From: Mantamonas sphyraenae
Taxonomy: Eukaryota > CRuMs > Mantamonadidae
NCBI GenBank assembly: GCA_026936335.1
Contig: JAPMXV010000003.1
Span: forward strand, 124,001-188,000
Length of the DNA: 64,000 nucleotides
Direction of reading: 5' to 3'
How positions within the stretch are numbered: position 1 is the first letter of the stretch; every line of letters starts with the position of its first letter. Below are positions 40,974-53,126 of the stretch, one piece after another. The notes beneath the pieces are model-generated. The model saw nothing but the letters and a program-made list of their open reading frames with translations. It was not told the origin of the DNA and searched no databases. A program made the translations under genes and the position numbers.

Positions 40974-43900
40974 CCTGTTGTCTGCACAGAATGTGAACAA
41001 AAAGGACGAAAGTGAACACCTGCACTTTGTGGGACATGCACGCGGTGGATATGCAGCACGGGTTGTGAAGCCGATGAAACTGAGCAACTCTGTGGACAGC
41101 AGTACAAGCGATGACGACGACGAACTGGAGCTGGTGAAACCGGTGCGGAGAACACCGAACAAGCTGAGTGCAAAAGAGCTGCTGCACGAGTACCAGGCAC
41201 GGCAGGCGGTGCTGGACGCAGGGGTATCGGGCGTGTCGGCACCCTTCTGTTGTCTGGTGGACTATGGGGGCCATCGTGTGCTTGTGCAGCTGTTGTCGCA
41301 ACACAACAAGCATACACGCTACTCTCTGTTGGTCGGCTCGTCGCACGCGTCTCTGAGTGCCGAACAGCGGCGGCCGCTGCACACCATGATGGAACGGTTG
41401 AACCTGAGCGATTTTGCAAAACCAAACACACACACGGCGCATGAGGACACGCGTGCGCACAGCAAAGTGAGCAACTACGTGGTGCCTCGGTTTGGTGTGA
41501 ACCCACCGCATGCTTTGGAGACGATGCGCGTGTTGTTGCAAAGCGATGAAGGCGGCCGGCGCAATTCCATGGCTGTGTCGTCGTCGAGTGCCAACGCAGC
41601 TGCCGAAGCGGTGGCGGACATGGAATTGTTTGGGTTGGTGAAGCTGATGCCGCGTGTGCTGCTGCCTCTGCCGCACGACGCCACCGAGCAAAGGACACGG
41701 CCGTGTGCCAGGCAGGAGTTTCTGCACCAGGCGACTGGTGCCATGCCCAGTGAGGCGTGGACGGCATACACAGGCAAGGAGGCAGCCATGCTGAGCACCA
41801 GCGATGTGCTGGTGGACATGAGCAAGCGACTGGAGTCCCACGTGTTGCCCACCCTGTGTGCAGAGTTGGACGTCCAGTACGCAGCCATCTGGGAGTACTG
41901 TGGGGAGACGGTCTTTGCATCATTGACACACGTGGATGATGGCCACGCTGAACGGGTGGCAGAACGGACGGGCCGGCCTGCGCACACCTGCTTTGCGCTC
42001 ACGGTCAACCAGCTGTTAGGCTCTGTCACCTCGCGCTTCCATCGCTGCGGCATCAATCTGCGCTACCTTTCATTGGCTGTGGATATGCTGCAAGCCGATT
42101 ACCTGCGTGCGGCGGTGGCCAGCGAGTGTGCAGCGCGTGCTCTTCGCCACAGCATGCGTGCGCACTGGCGACGTGGCGATGCGGCGGCATGGACGCCCGA
42201 AAACACACTATGCACCCTGCTAGAGTGGGTTTGCAGTGACGTGCACAGTTTGGGCTTGCGTGTGCAGGCGCACAATGCACACGCAGACGTGCAGGCTGTC
42301 GTAGGCTCGCTTCGACGCGACTGGCTCTTTGTGCGCACGTGTGCATTGCTGGGCTTGCACGTGGCCAACATCCATGTGCTTGCTGAGCAGTTGCATGGAA
42401 ACGACACAGTTGACGTGGCCACCGAGTGGTCGGCAACGGTGGCTGGAATGGCAACCGGCTTGCGACTGAGCAGCCGCGCCAAACACACAGACCTGCCTCA
42501 GGCTCACATTGAAAACGTGTTGGTGGAGTCCGTGCAGCGTGAGCTGTCCATCGACGCACAGATCTTTAGCAGTGCCAAGGAGTACTTTGATGCCGCGTTG
42601 GCGCAGGCCGAGGATTCGGACGTGGACAATGACCAACTGCGGCTGTTGTTGCGTGCCGCTGTGGTATACCAAGCACACGCCAAGAGTTATGTGGCGCAAG
42701 GTTCGCTGGGCATGGCCGAGGCCAAGCTGGCTCGATGTGTGGAGATGTTGCAGCGTGCGCGACGCTGCAACCCGCTCTTCACCGACGTGGTGCTCGTGTA
42801 CTCCAGCTCGTTGAGTCTCATGGCCAAGCTTGTGCCCACCGACGACCCGCTGCACCGCAAGCACATGCGTATGGCGGCGCAGCTGTATCAGTTTGCGGCC
42901 GACTGCTTGCATGTGCCCGATTCCATCAACATCCACCTCACCCTGGCGCGCTGCCAACTCGATGTCGCTCTTTGTGTACACCCGCATCTGGCTGTGCTTT
43001 CTCAGGAACCGGGCACAGACATCCAAACGCGTGGCACGGCTTCTGAACAGGCATCCTCGGCATCCATATCGTCGTCGTCGTCGTCGTTGACGGGCGCCCA
43101 TGACACGGCCCCGTCCTCAGACGCCAGCACAGGCACCAAATCTGCTGTGCTGGGCAACCCGAGTGTGGATGGGGTGCCTTTGCGCCGATTGTCCAGCAGT
43201 ATCAGCGAACACATGCCTGGGGTCAACAGCGACGAAGCAACCGAAACAGCGGCGTTGTTGAACAGCGCGTGCAATCATTTTGAGCTTGCAATGCAGGTTG
43301 CACCGCGTCATGAGCACCTGGAAATCACATTGGGCTGGGCAGAGGCCCTGCATTATGCTGCGTTGACATGCACCGACGTGGCGGGGCAGTACTTGCCTGC
43401 GCTTGTGCTCTGCTTTGGCAAACACTGCGATGGACTCAAGCTGGGGACGCGCGACGTGCAGCAGCTGCATGCGTCGTGGGCACACAAGTGCAACGTGCAC
43501 CGCTCCTGGATCATGCACTCGAGCGTGATGCGCACCCTCACCACGCGCCAACAGACCATTCTGCTCACGTTTGTCAACAATGTGGCGCTTGTGTCCAACA
43601 CAGACATGTACAGGAGTCTGTCGCACACATTTGGCGCTGGCAAGCGACGTGCTCCGGCCAGCAGGCGTATGCAGGGCTTGCTGCAGCGCACGACGTCATC
43701 CGAGAGCATTCGCAGCAAGAGGACGACGCATGATGACACACGCACAGGGGCAGGGTCATCAAGTGGCCACGCGGGCGGTGTGGTGGATGCAAGGGGCGAC
43801 GGCAAAGCAGGTGGAAGCGCCGGCGGGACTGGTGGGGGCGCAAGGCACACACTTGTGCCTGGATCACTGCCCACACGTGCGGTGGACATTGCGTTTCTGT

Positions 43901-45622
43901 TTGCAGAGCCGCTTGTGCAAATCCCAAAGAAGAGCAGTAGCCAGGGCGAGCTCATCCAGCTGCCGTTTGTGGACATGGTGGCACGTGACAAGCGGATCAT
44001 TCGTGGCCTGCACGCATCTGGCCTAGAGGTCGCTGTGGCCCAGACGCACGCCACACGCAGTGCACTGGGCACGGTGTTGGGCACGGGCATGTGCACGGTG
44101 GCCCATTACTCCGGGTACGGGTTTGCGACAAGCAAAAAGTCGATGCTGGTGTTGGAGGACGATCATGCTGCGCACGCAGATATGGTCAAGGGAGTCCAGG
44201 CGGTGTCTGAACTGTTGCAAGATGGCAAAGGCAACACGCCCCTCAAGGTGGCTGTGGTGACGTGCAACGAATCGTTGCAAACGGCGTCGCTGTTTGTGCA
44301 AGCCGGTGTGGGCCATGTGGTTGCCCTGCGCGAGGACTTGCAAGGAGTGCGCTTCGAGGAGCCGATGGTGGCGTTTTCGACGCAGTTGCTGAACAAACTG
44401 GTGCTGGGCCACACGGTGGCGCGCGCATTCGCCGAAGCGGTGGAGGCCGCTGTGGAGGCGTGTCCGGACGAATGGCACGGAGAACAGGTGCAAGAAGTGC
44501 GTGAGGCGTTTGTGCTGCTGCCCAGTGGGGACACGCACCATGAAGTGGTGTTTGACCTTCACGCCACGGGACGCGTGCACGAACACTGCGGCTTGGTGCC
44601 CGAGCGCATACACACCATGCCCAAGGGCTTTTGCAGCCGCAACGTGTCCCTGTACAAACTGGTGGACGCGGTGAGGCATCACAGGTGGACGCTGCTGAGT
44701 GGAGACGAGGGCATGGGCAAGACGGCCCTCAGCAGGGTGTGCTGCCACCACATGTACAACCGTCGCTACTTTCCCGGCGGCATCTTTCAGGTGGACGTGC
44801 ACGGGGTCAACAACATGGCGGATCTGTGGTTCACTCTCAGCCGAGGGTTGAATCTCAGCATGACCGTGGACAGTCACCAACAGCTGTACGAGCTGTGTGA
44901 CACGATCAAGGAGCCCATGCTGATTGTTCTGGACGGCTGCGACGCACTGGTCACACGATACGAGAAGCGAACAAACACAGGGTCCGATGGAGCAGGTGTG
45001 GCAGGCATGGGCAGCGGGGGTGGCTCTGGAGAGGGCGCCGGAATGGTGGGTGGCGGCTGGCGGACGGCAAACAGTGGAGGCAACGCGTTGCAAGGGGATG
45101 CGCTGAGTGGGTCGATGGAGCACTCGGGTGTGAGTGTGGATGCGACAGGCAGCCATCTGTTCCGCTTTGTGAGCGAGCTGCTGGACGAGAGCCTGAACGT
45201 GCGCGTGATGATGATGTCGCGTGAGCGATACCACGCACCGGCGGCTCAGGCGGCCTGGAGCGCCACAGGGGTACACGTAACACCATTGGATTCCATCGAG
45301 GCAGCAGAGATGTTTTACGTGCACTGTGACACGGCGGAGGATGGCAGCGCAAAGATCAAGAGCAGCGAGGTGACGGGCGGGATGCAGGACCACGAGGTTG
45401 TGGACACGGGCATGTACGTGCGTCTGTTGGCCCAGCACCCGCTTTTTGAGTACCTCGACGGCGTGCCTGGACGGATCATCGACGCGGTGGAGATGTACAA
45501 TGCGACAGCAGACGGGCAAAAGAGCTTGAGCGAGCTGGTGGCACGGATGAAACGCCAGGACAAGGAGAAACAGAGGAGTGGAACAGAAAACGGCAGCAGT
45601 GGGGCAAGCAACAGCAGCAACA

Positions 45623-45660
<38 letters not shown>

Positions 45661-46263
45661 GGCGTTGGTGGTGCAGGCTCAATGGGTGGAAAGGCCGGGG
45701 GTGGTGACGCAGAGTTTGGCGACGCCCAGGCAGCGGACATGTGGCAGAGAATGTTTGGTGGCGTGGATGAGGTGCGCTGGGTGGACTTTCGACGCGAGTA
45801 TCTGCAGGGGATGTGGCGAGTGTCTGAAGAGGACTGCTCGCAGCTGCGGGATCTGTTTCTGGATCGCAAGCGGACGTCGCTGGTGGTGACAAAGCGCAGC
45901 ATGAACCTGTTTCTGAAGCTGTTTGGGCCGTACGACGGTTGCATGGAGCGTGCTTTGGACGTGTTGACGCTGGACAGTTTCCACGGCTACCTGACGCGTC
46001 CGCGTGTGGTGCAGCTGTTTCAGGACGCAGAACCGGGCACATTCCTCATCCGCCTGAGTGACAACTATCCTGCGTCCTTCATCTTTTCCATGGTGTGCAG
46101 CAACGGCCTTGGTCAGCGCACCATGGTCAACGAGCCGATCAGCCGGCTGGACGGAAGCACAGATGTGGTCAATTCGCAGAACGAGCAGTTCTCAGGGTTG
46201 ATGGGAGCCATTCAGGCGTACTACAACAGTGGATTGTTCAAACAGGGGGTAGTGGCAAGATAG
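39784..46263 (+). CDS. Giant CLU-like / CHAT-like / STAND NTPase / SH2 protein, 2054 aa
   Basis: Exons are 39784-39829, 39926-40195, 40318-40657 and 40755-46263; all phases close. The N-terminus (MKVSVQLGEERIKLICKQD) resembles a ubiquitin-like or PAR3-type N-terminal domain. At about 360-420 and 590-700 there are segments like the CLU family (LLHEYQARQAVLDAGVSG; RCGINLRYLSLAV). A helical, perhaps TPR-like, region follows. Residues about 1295-1490 look like a CHAT caspase-like fold: VAHYSGYG and VVTCNESLQTASLFVQAG. A STAND-type NTPase comes next with Walker A GDEGMGKTAL (about 1535), Walker B MLIVLDGCDAL (about 1607) and VRVMMMSRERY as sensor. The last 90 residues are SH2-like (FHGYLTRPRVVQLF, GTFLIRLSDN with the key Arg), preceded by a helical, EF-hand-like segment. 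Probably a phosphotyrosine-coupled signalling switch; this is inference. Confidence 0.85.
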
Positions 46264-46318
46264 GGAAGGGCATTTGGGTGCGTGTGCCAAGTCAATCAAA
46301 AAAAAGCCTTTGTGCACG

Positions 46319-49300
46319 ATGCGACACTCCACACTTGTACTAACGTGGTGTGGCGTGTGGTTGGCATTGTTTGCCCTTGTGTGTGCAGCCAGTGCTGCAG
46401 CCGAGGAGCCTATGGATAGCAGGCAGGCTGTGCTTGACAGCTTCCGCACGTGGGCGCTCTCGCAAGGCGGGAGTGGGACGAACGAGCGCATGCGTGTGAT
46501 GAGCGTGGAGGAGGCAGTTGAGATGGCCAAGACACGCAAGGAGATCATGCGTACGATGATGCTGGAGGAGCCCGAGCGCGCGTTGAAGGAGGCGTTTGCT
46601 GTGCCGCTCAACCTGCGCCGTGTGCTGGACGCAGAGGTGCAGGAGCACATGGAAGAGGTGTTTGACGCACGCGGGTCCATCCACGAGGTGGAGCCGCTGT
46701 GGACACCCGAAACGAGCGACGAGCAGCGTGCGGCGTGGCGGGAGAAGTACGTGGCGATTCTGGAAGACGGAACGGAGTGGGACATCCTTCCGTACGGGCG
46801 TCGTGCGGGACTCAGCATGCCTGGAGGCACGACGACGGGTCTTCACGGTGTGGTGATGCGCAATGAACGCGTGGCGGCCGTGCTCGACAGTCCCATGCGT
46901 CGTCTGCAGGCACACGAAGTGACGATGTACAGGCGCGAGGGACGCACCGAAGTGATGCAAAGCCGAGCGACGGCCAACCCTGTGTTTGTACTCAACGAGC
47001 ACGGCCACGTCGCAAGCTATGGCACGCAGAGCGAGCTGGACGAAGAGGAGAAGCGGATTTTGACGCGCGAGGTGCACGGACGTGCACTCGTGTCGTACAC
47101 CAACGGTGAGTTTTGATGATGAGAAGGTTTAGAGGCGAATCTTGACGGTCCGTTTTTTTCCCTTGACGGCGTTTTGGCAGCAGGTGCACTGACACAGCCA
47201 GGATGCAACCTTGGTAACGCGTGGATCACACAGGTGTCAAGTCGATGCTGTGGATCCGCATTGCCTTTCCAGATCTTGCGTACTCGTACTCGCTGTCGTC
47301 GGTGCAGACGATGCGCGACACGGTAAACTCGTACTACGCAACGGTGAGCAACTCGTCGACGAGTTTCTCGCAATGGACGATTCCGCCGGTGATTACGATG
47401 AGCAAGAACAGCGACCAGTACACGGGTGGGTGCAACGACGGCTACAAGGGCATCGACACGGAGGCCAGGCAACTGTCGGCCCAGGCTGGCTACGACGTGA
47501 CCAACTACGACCGCTGGCTGATTTCGTGGCAAAAGATCACCGCGTGGGGCAACTGCTGGGCGGGACTGGCGTACGTGGGTGCAAAGGGAGGCTGGATCAA
47601 CACCAACCCGACCGGTTGGGATGTGGTTTCGCACGAGCTTGGCCACAACTGGGGCTTCCGACACGCCAACGCGTGGGTTCCCGGCGCATCGAGCTCGGAC
47701 CCAGCCGACCCCAGCGGCTCGCTGCGTGCGTACTACGACAAGTTTGACGTGATGGGCTACGGCGGCGGCAAGGTGGTGGAGATGCACTTCAACGTGTACA
47801 ACAAGATCCGAGGCAACTGGTTTGCAGACAGCGCCATCCAGGACATTGACCAGTCCGGCACGTATCGCATCTACGCCATGGACATCAACTCGCTCACGCA
47901 GACGCCGCGTGCGCTGGCATACCCGAAGGATTCGAACCGCAAGGTGCTGATCGAATTCCGGCAGGCGATTGAGCCGAGCTCGGTGGCGTACAACGCCAAG
48001 AACGGCGTGTTCATCAAGTGGATCCAAACGGGGGCGACCAACACGTACGGCAAGACGCACGAGAGTGCGCTGCTGGACATGCGCCCGTGGACGTCGGACC
48101 AGCGTGACGCCATCCTGGGTCTGGGCGACCAGTACATTGACGGATCGAACGGCCTGAGCAAAACGGTGGTGGTGACACCCGTGCGCATTGTGCCGAACGA
48201 GTACGTGGACGTGGTCATCAACGTGGGCGACTTCCCGGGCAACCGGGACCCGTCTGTGGACGGCCTTCAGGTTGCATACTCGCGTGTGCCGCGCAATGTG
48301 CCCGTGCCCATGCGTGCCAAGGCTTCGGATGCCGACTCGGACACGCTGTCGTACTATTGGGACTACGACTTTTCGGCGACCGCGCTGAGCCAATACTTTG
48401 GGGACAAGAACGCAGAGTACACGTCGCACGAGTACACGTCGACGGGTACGCAGACGGTGCAGGTGACGGTGAGTGACATGCGAGGTGGTGCAAACGCAGG
48501 CTCGGTGCAGGTGACGGTGACGTCGTCGTGTCCGGACTCGTGCAACAACCACGGTACGTGTGTGAGTGGCAAGTGCCAGTGTGACAGCGAGTACACGGGT
48601 CCCGACTGCTCGTTGGCCATGCCCACCATCCTGTCGACGCAGCCAGCCGGTGTGGCGAGCGGAGGCACGATCACCATCAACGGACGCAACTTTACAGAGA
48701 ACAACTTTGTGCGATGCAACTACACCAACGGCGACTCGTTCTGGGCCACCGTGCTCAGCAGCACCCAGATCACGTGTCCCACCATGCCTCGCCAGGTGGG
48801 ACTGGAGGAGGAGGTGACGGTTTCGCCGGACACCCTGGTGTACGCAGGCACCGTCAAGTACACGTACGACCCCAACAGCGTGCCCGGTAGCACGCCTGCA
48901 CCGACACCGACACCCACAGGCAGCCCGGGACCCGGATCAAACGCAAACAGCGACAACACGGCAGCAAGTGGGGCCAACCCGGGTGCCGCACCGTTGTCTC
49001 CGGAAGCCTCGGGCGCCGTGGCGGGCGGCATCATCGGCTTTGTCATTGTTGCCGCAGCTGTGGGCTGGGCCATCAAGGTGAACCGTGACGGAGGCTCGGT
49101 GCGCTCCAAGCTGCACATGGACAACCTGTTTTCGCGCAGCGGCAGCCGCGCAGGTGGCCGTGCAGGAGGCGCAGGAGCGGGCACAAACGTGAACCGCATC
49201 CAGCGTCCGGGTGGAGCGGCGAGCAGCGGCAGTGCAAGCCGTTACATGCCCGGCGGAGCAGCAGCAGGTGCGGTTGGAGCTGGCACGGTTGCTTCGCGTG

Positions 49301-49536
49301 TGCAGGCAGCCAATGCTCGCAGCGGCCCGCCAGGCCGTGCGCCGCCGCCTCCTGTGCCGCAGCGTCTGCCGCAGTCCCGTGCTCTGTATGCCTATTCTGC
49401 GCAGAGCAACAGCGAGCTGTCCATCAGCGAGGGCGACATGTTGACTGTGAAGCAGCGCAACGGTGACGGATGGGCGTTGGTGGTCAACCAGCGTGGCCAA
49501 GAGGGTTACGTGCCCAACAACTACATCACGGCGTGA
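46319..49536 (+). CDS. Transmembrane zinc metalloprotease with EGF, IPT and cytoplasmic SH3, 1029 aa
   Basis: Exons are 46319-47105 and 47234-49536. A signal peptide (about 1-28) and a propeptide lead to a zincin catalytic domain with HELGHNWGFRHA (about 396) and Met-turn FDVMGYG (about 433), close to gametolysin (M11) or reprolysin-like enzymes. Next are a PKD-like domain (SDTLSYYWDYDF, about 612-690), one EGF-like module (CNNHGTCVSGKCQC), one IPT/TIG domain, and a Pro/Thr stalk. A membrane span lies at about 855-875. The cytoplasmic part is Gly/Arg-rich, then has proline motifs (PGRAPPPPVPQRLP) and a C-terminal SH3 domain (ALYAYSAQSNSELSISEGD, GYVPNNYI). The SH3 may bind its own proline motif or other partners. 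The acceptor at 47233 was chosen because it alone keeps frame. Confidence 0.88.
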
Positions 49537-49592
49537 GCTGGTGGTGAGGGAATGAATGAATGAAGGAGATTGCAGTGCAAAACAGAATGCAT

Positions 49593-51346
49593 TTAAAGGC
49601 CGGCAGCCTTCTTCAGCTTCTGGTAGTCGGGAGTGCCCAGACCGGTGACGGGATCCCAGCCCTGAGTGGCCTGGAAGCCGTACTGGTGGCCGTTGCTGTT
49701 GTCACCCTGAGTGATGTCGTTGAGGGCAGCGGCGTTCTGGTACAGGAACTGGTTGAGCGGGCCAAGGGCGGGCTTGCCAGCCTGCATGAGCTTGTCGTTG
49801 ACGAGAGCCACAATGGAGGCAAAGGTGGGGCAGCTTGCGCTGGTGCCGCCGACCTGCTCGACGAAACCGTGCACCACGACGGGGAACTTGACACCCTGGG
49901 CGCTGACGTCCGGGATGGCGCGGCCGTCGCCGTTGTAGTAGCTGCTGGGCGGGAGCTGCACACCGGAGCGCAGGTAGCCCGACACGGCGTCCACCTGGAA
50001 CTTGGCGGTGGTGTTGCGCGGGAAGTAGCCCTCGGGGGCGAAACCTCCGCCGCTCCACGGGGTCGACTTGGTCTCGGTGCCGTCGTCGTTGAGGTCGGTG
50101 GCACCGACAGCAGTGACGGAGGGCAGGCAGGCCGGGTACGACGGGTGGAAGTGGTCGTAGCCGCCGGTGCGCGAGTAGACACCCGAGTCACCCGAGGCAA
50201 TGAGCACAGAGACACCCAGGGCGCCGAGCTTCTGCATCTCGGTGTCGAGACGCTGGGCAGTGTCGGTGGACACCGACTCGGTGGCCTCACCGTAGCTGAT
50301 GGACCAGACCAGAGGCGACTGGTTGGAGCTGATGACGTTGTCCACAAACTCGACCAGGTCGAAGCTGAAGCCAGACTGCAGCCACATGTCGGTGGGGATG
50401 CCCTGGTTCACGCCAATGATGTACTGCACGTCCAGGTTGGCCTCGGTGTGTCCGCTGCCGTCGGCGTTGTGGCTGTTGGCCACGGGCTGGTTGGGGATGT
50501 TGAACTTCTTCTCAAAGTGCTCCAGATCATCCTTGCTGAAGGCCTGGCCCTGGAACTCGGCGCATCCCTGGCTGCTCTTGGTCTGGCCCGATCCAGTCTC
50601 GTCGACGTTGTACATCTTGCGCAGGCTCTTGGGGTCGTTCTCCACGCCCAGAGCATCACGCTTGGTCTTGAGGGACATGCGCGGCAGGGGGAAGTTCTGC
50701 ACGCCAAAGAATGTGTGCACGTGGCGGGACACGGCAGCGGGCACGCTGGGGGCGTCGTAGGTGCGCACAATGTGGCGGCCGCTCTCGGCGTGGCTGAAGC
50801 GCAGAAAGTCAACGGACAGGACGCGCTCCAGAGTGGCCACAGGGGCGGTGATGCGCAGCATATCGCGGGTGCTCATCACGTCCACCTTCTCGATACCCTC
50901 GCTCTTGAGCCAGCCAAGCAGCTCATCGATCACCTGCATGAGTGTGTGTGGGTGTGCGGGGGGGGGGGCCGTTGCGAGTTAGACACGCCGATTCACTTTG
51001 CGTGGATTCCGCTTTTTTCCCCTCTCTCGCTCTTTGCGGCGCAACATACCTCGTTGTCAACGGCCATGAGGTGGGTCAGCTCCTCGCGGCTCAGGTACTT
51101 GCCGTAGGCGGAGCTCTTGGGGTTGGACACCTGCTCAAAGAAGTTGCGCAGGTTCTCGGCGTTGGGCTGAGTGATGGCAAGCCAGACGGTGATCTCAAGG
51201 TCGCGGTCGGCCTTGCCCTCCTCCTTCCACAGGCGCTGGACGTTCTCACGAGGCACATCCACGCCAAAGTTGATGCGCTCGTGCGCCACAGCGAAGCACT
51301 GAACGATCAGTGCGAATGCAATAACAGATGCGAGCTGCTGCTTCAT
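49593..51346 (-). CDS. TPP1: Sedolisin, tripeptidyl-peptidase 1-like, 545 aa
   Basis: Acid serine protease (S53) acting in lysosome-like compartments or outside the cell. Exons are 51050-51346 and 49593-50933. It has a signal peptide (MKQQLASVIAFALIVQCFA) and a chaperone-like propeptide (to about residue 190). The catalytic Glu and Asp are in EANLDVQYI (about 264 and 268), the oxyanion Asp in ASGDSG (about 347), and the Ser in GGTSASCPTF (about 464). The calcium site is at the C-terminus (DPVTGLGTPDY). Length and order match TPP1. The intron contains a poly-G run, and its best branch-like site is CTAAC. It starts 70 bp from the divergent LysRS gene. Confidence 0.95.
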
Positions 51347-51416
51347 CGTGTCTTTCGGTTGCAGGCGGGAGCGCATCGACGCACACAACGCATTTCAAAG
51401 TTGCATCAGCAGCGCA
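51347..51416. promoter_or_regulatory. Divergent promoter between TPP1-like and LysRS genes
   Basis: 70 bp between opposed ATGs; no motif recognised. Confidence 0.4.
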
Positions 51417-53126
51417 ATGTTTGCCAAACGGGCCGGGCGGATGCGTGTGTCCACGCTGGGCGTATGGCAGCTTCAACAGGTTGGCAGTATGGCCAGGGCA
51501 GGGCTGAGTGGCGTGGCGGAACACGAGAGCGCGGACTACCATCGGGAACGCACCGAGGCGCTGGAGGCGTACGCCGCAAAGAGCGGGAAGCCTGTGTACA
51601 AAGAGGTGGAGGCCAGGAGCCACACGCTGGTGGAGCTGCGTGCACAGTACGAGGAGAGTCTGGGGCCGGGAGAAAAGGCCTCGGCGGACGATCCACAGGT
51701 GCGTGTGGTGGGACGCATCCGAGCCAAACGGGAGGCAAGCAAGAAGCTTGTGTTTTACGACATCGAAAGCGAGGGCGGACGCGTACAGGTGATGAGTTCA
51801 CTGAGCAACTACCACGACGGCGAGGCGTACCAAAGGGACCACGGGGTCCTGCGTCGCGGCGACGTGGTGGCGGTGCACGGCGTAGCTGGCAAATCGAAAC
51901 TGGGCGAATTGTCAGTGTTGCCAGAGCGCATCGATCTCCTTGCGCCCTGTTTGCATCTGTTGCCTGCGGCGAGCGAAGACAAACTGGCCGATCCGGATCT
52001 GCGCTTCCGACAACGCCATCGGGACTTTTTGGTCAACGAAGAGCGACGCAATGTGCTCGTGGCACGAGCACAGCTCATTTCGGGCATGCGACGGTTCCTG
52101 GAAAATGACGGGTTCCTGGAGGTGGAGACGCCGATGTTGCAGGGGGTGGCCAGCGGGGCCGCAGCGCGACCATTTGTGACCCAACACACGGCACTGCACA
52201 GAGACATGCAGCTGCGCGTGGCACCGGAGCTGTATCTGAAGCAGTTGATTGTGGGTGGCTTCCCGCGCGTGTTTGAGATCGGGAAGCAGTTCCGCAACGA
52301 GGGCATCGACTCCAACCACAACCCAGAGTTCACCACCATGGAGCTGTACCAATCCTACGCCGACTACAACGACCTGATGGCATTGACGGAGAAACTGCTG
52401 GCCCACCTGGCACACGAGGTGGAACCGAGCACCGAGGAGCTTCGCCAGCAGTTGCAGGCGCCGTTCCAGCGCGTGTCCTTTGTGGATGCCATTGAAAGCA
52501 AACTGGAAAGCACACTGCTGAGCAGCGAGGAGTGGCAGGCGGTGTCACGTGCGGGAGGGGACGTACGGTCGGCCACACGTCGGTTGCAGGAGATGTGTGC
52601 TTCTGTGGGCCAGCCGAGTGGAGACGTCACTTCTGTGCCGCAGCTGTTGGACAGGCTGGTGGGCACCTTGGTGGAACCCGACTGCACGCAGCCCACCTTT
52701 GTGGTTGACCATCCTCTGTGCCTCAGCCCGCTTGCACGCGCGCATCCAGACCGCCCCCATCTTGCGCAACGCTTTGAGCTGATGATCCAAGGCATGGAAG
52801 TGGCCAACGCGTACTCAGAGTTGAACGATCCAGGCGAGCAGAGACTGCGCTTCCGCCAGCAGCAAGGATATGCCGACGACGACGACGACGACGAGGTCGT
52901 GCTTCCCGACGAGGACTTTTGCCGTGTCCTGGAGTATGCCATGCCTCCCACAGCAGGGTTGGGCATTGGCATCGACCGCCTCGTCATGCTCTTTACGGGT
53001 CAGCGGCACATTCGCGAGGTGATGGCCTTTCCAGCCCTGCGCGAGCTGCCCACAGCAAGCGGTGGGAATGCGGCTTTGCAGGCTGGTCAGACCGACACGG
53101 ATGCATCAGGAGAGCGAGCGATGTGA
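51417..53126 (+). CDS. KARS: Lysyl-tRNA synthetase, class II, probably organellar, 569 aa
   Basis: Charges tRNA-Lys. Single exon. The N-terminus (MFAKRAGRMRVSTLGVW) is basic and lacks acidic residues, as in mitochondrial presequences. An OB-fold anticodon-binding domain follows (VRVVGRIRAKREASKKLVFYD). Class II motifs are motif 1 around FLEVETPMLQ, motif 2 FRNEGIDSNHNPEFTTMELY, and motif 3 GLGIGIDRLVMLFT. HNPEFTTMELYQSYADYND and SPLAR distinguish LysRS from AspRS and AsnRS. An acidic Asp run (YADDDDDDEVV) is inserted before motif 3, and a 30-residue extension follows it. No second LysRS is in the window, so dual targeting cannot be judged. Confidence 0.93.
   Translation: MFAKRAGRMRVSTLGVWQLQQVGSMARAGLSGVAEHESADYHRERTEALEAYAAKSGKPVYKEVEARSHTLVELRAQYEESLGPGEKASADDPQVRVVGRIRAKREASKKLVFYDIESEGGRVQVMSSLSNYHDGEAYQRDHGVLRRGDVVAVHGVAGKSKLGELSVLPERIDLLAPCLHLLPAASEDKLADPDLRFRQRHRDFLVNEERRNVLVARAQLISGMRRFLENDGFLEVETPMLQGVASGAAARPFVTQHTALHRDMQLRVAPELYLKQLIVGGFPRVFEIGKQFRNEGIDSNHNPEFTTMELYQSYADYNDLMALTEKLLAHLAHEVEPSTEELRQQLQAPFQRVSFVDAIESKLESTLLSSEEWQAVSRAGGDVRSATRRLQEMCASVGQPSGDVTSVPQLLDRLVGTLVEPDCTQPTFVVDHPLCLSPLARAHPDRPHLAQRFELMIQGMEVANAYSELNDPGEQRLRFRQQQGYADDDDDDEVVLPDEDFCRVLEYAMPPTAGLGIGIDRLVMLFTGQRHIREVMAFPALRELPTASGGNAALQAGQTDTDASGERAM

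Noticed and set aside
40240..45519. Two large minus-strand frames inside the SH2 gene
   Set aside because: Composition is skewed (His, Gln, Cys) and both oppose a continuous frame with Walker, CHAT-like and SH2 motifs.
47017..48552. Minus-strand frame of 511 codons, Arg/His/Val-rich
   Set aside because: Antisense to the metalloprotease catalytic and PKD-like region; no motif.
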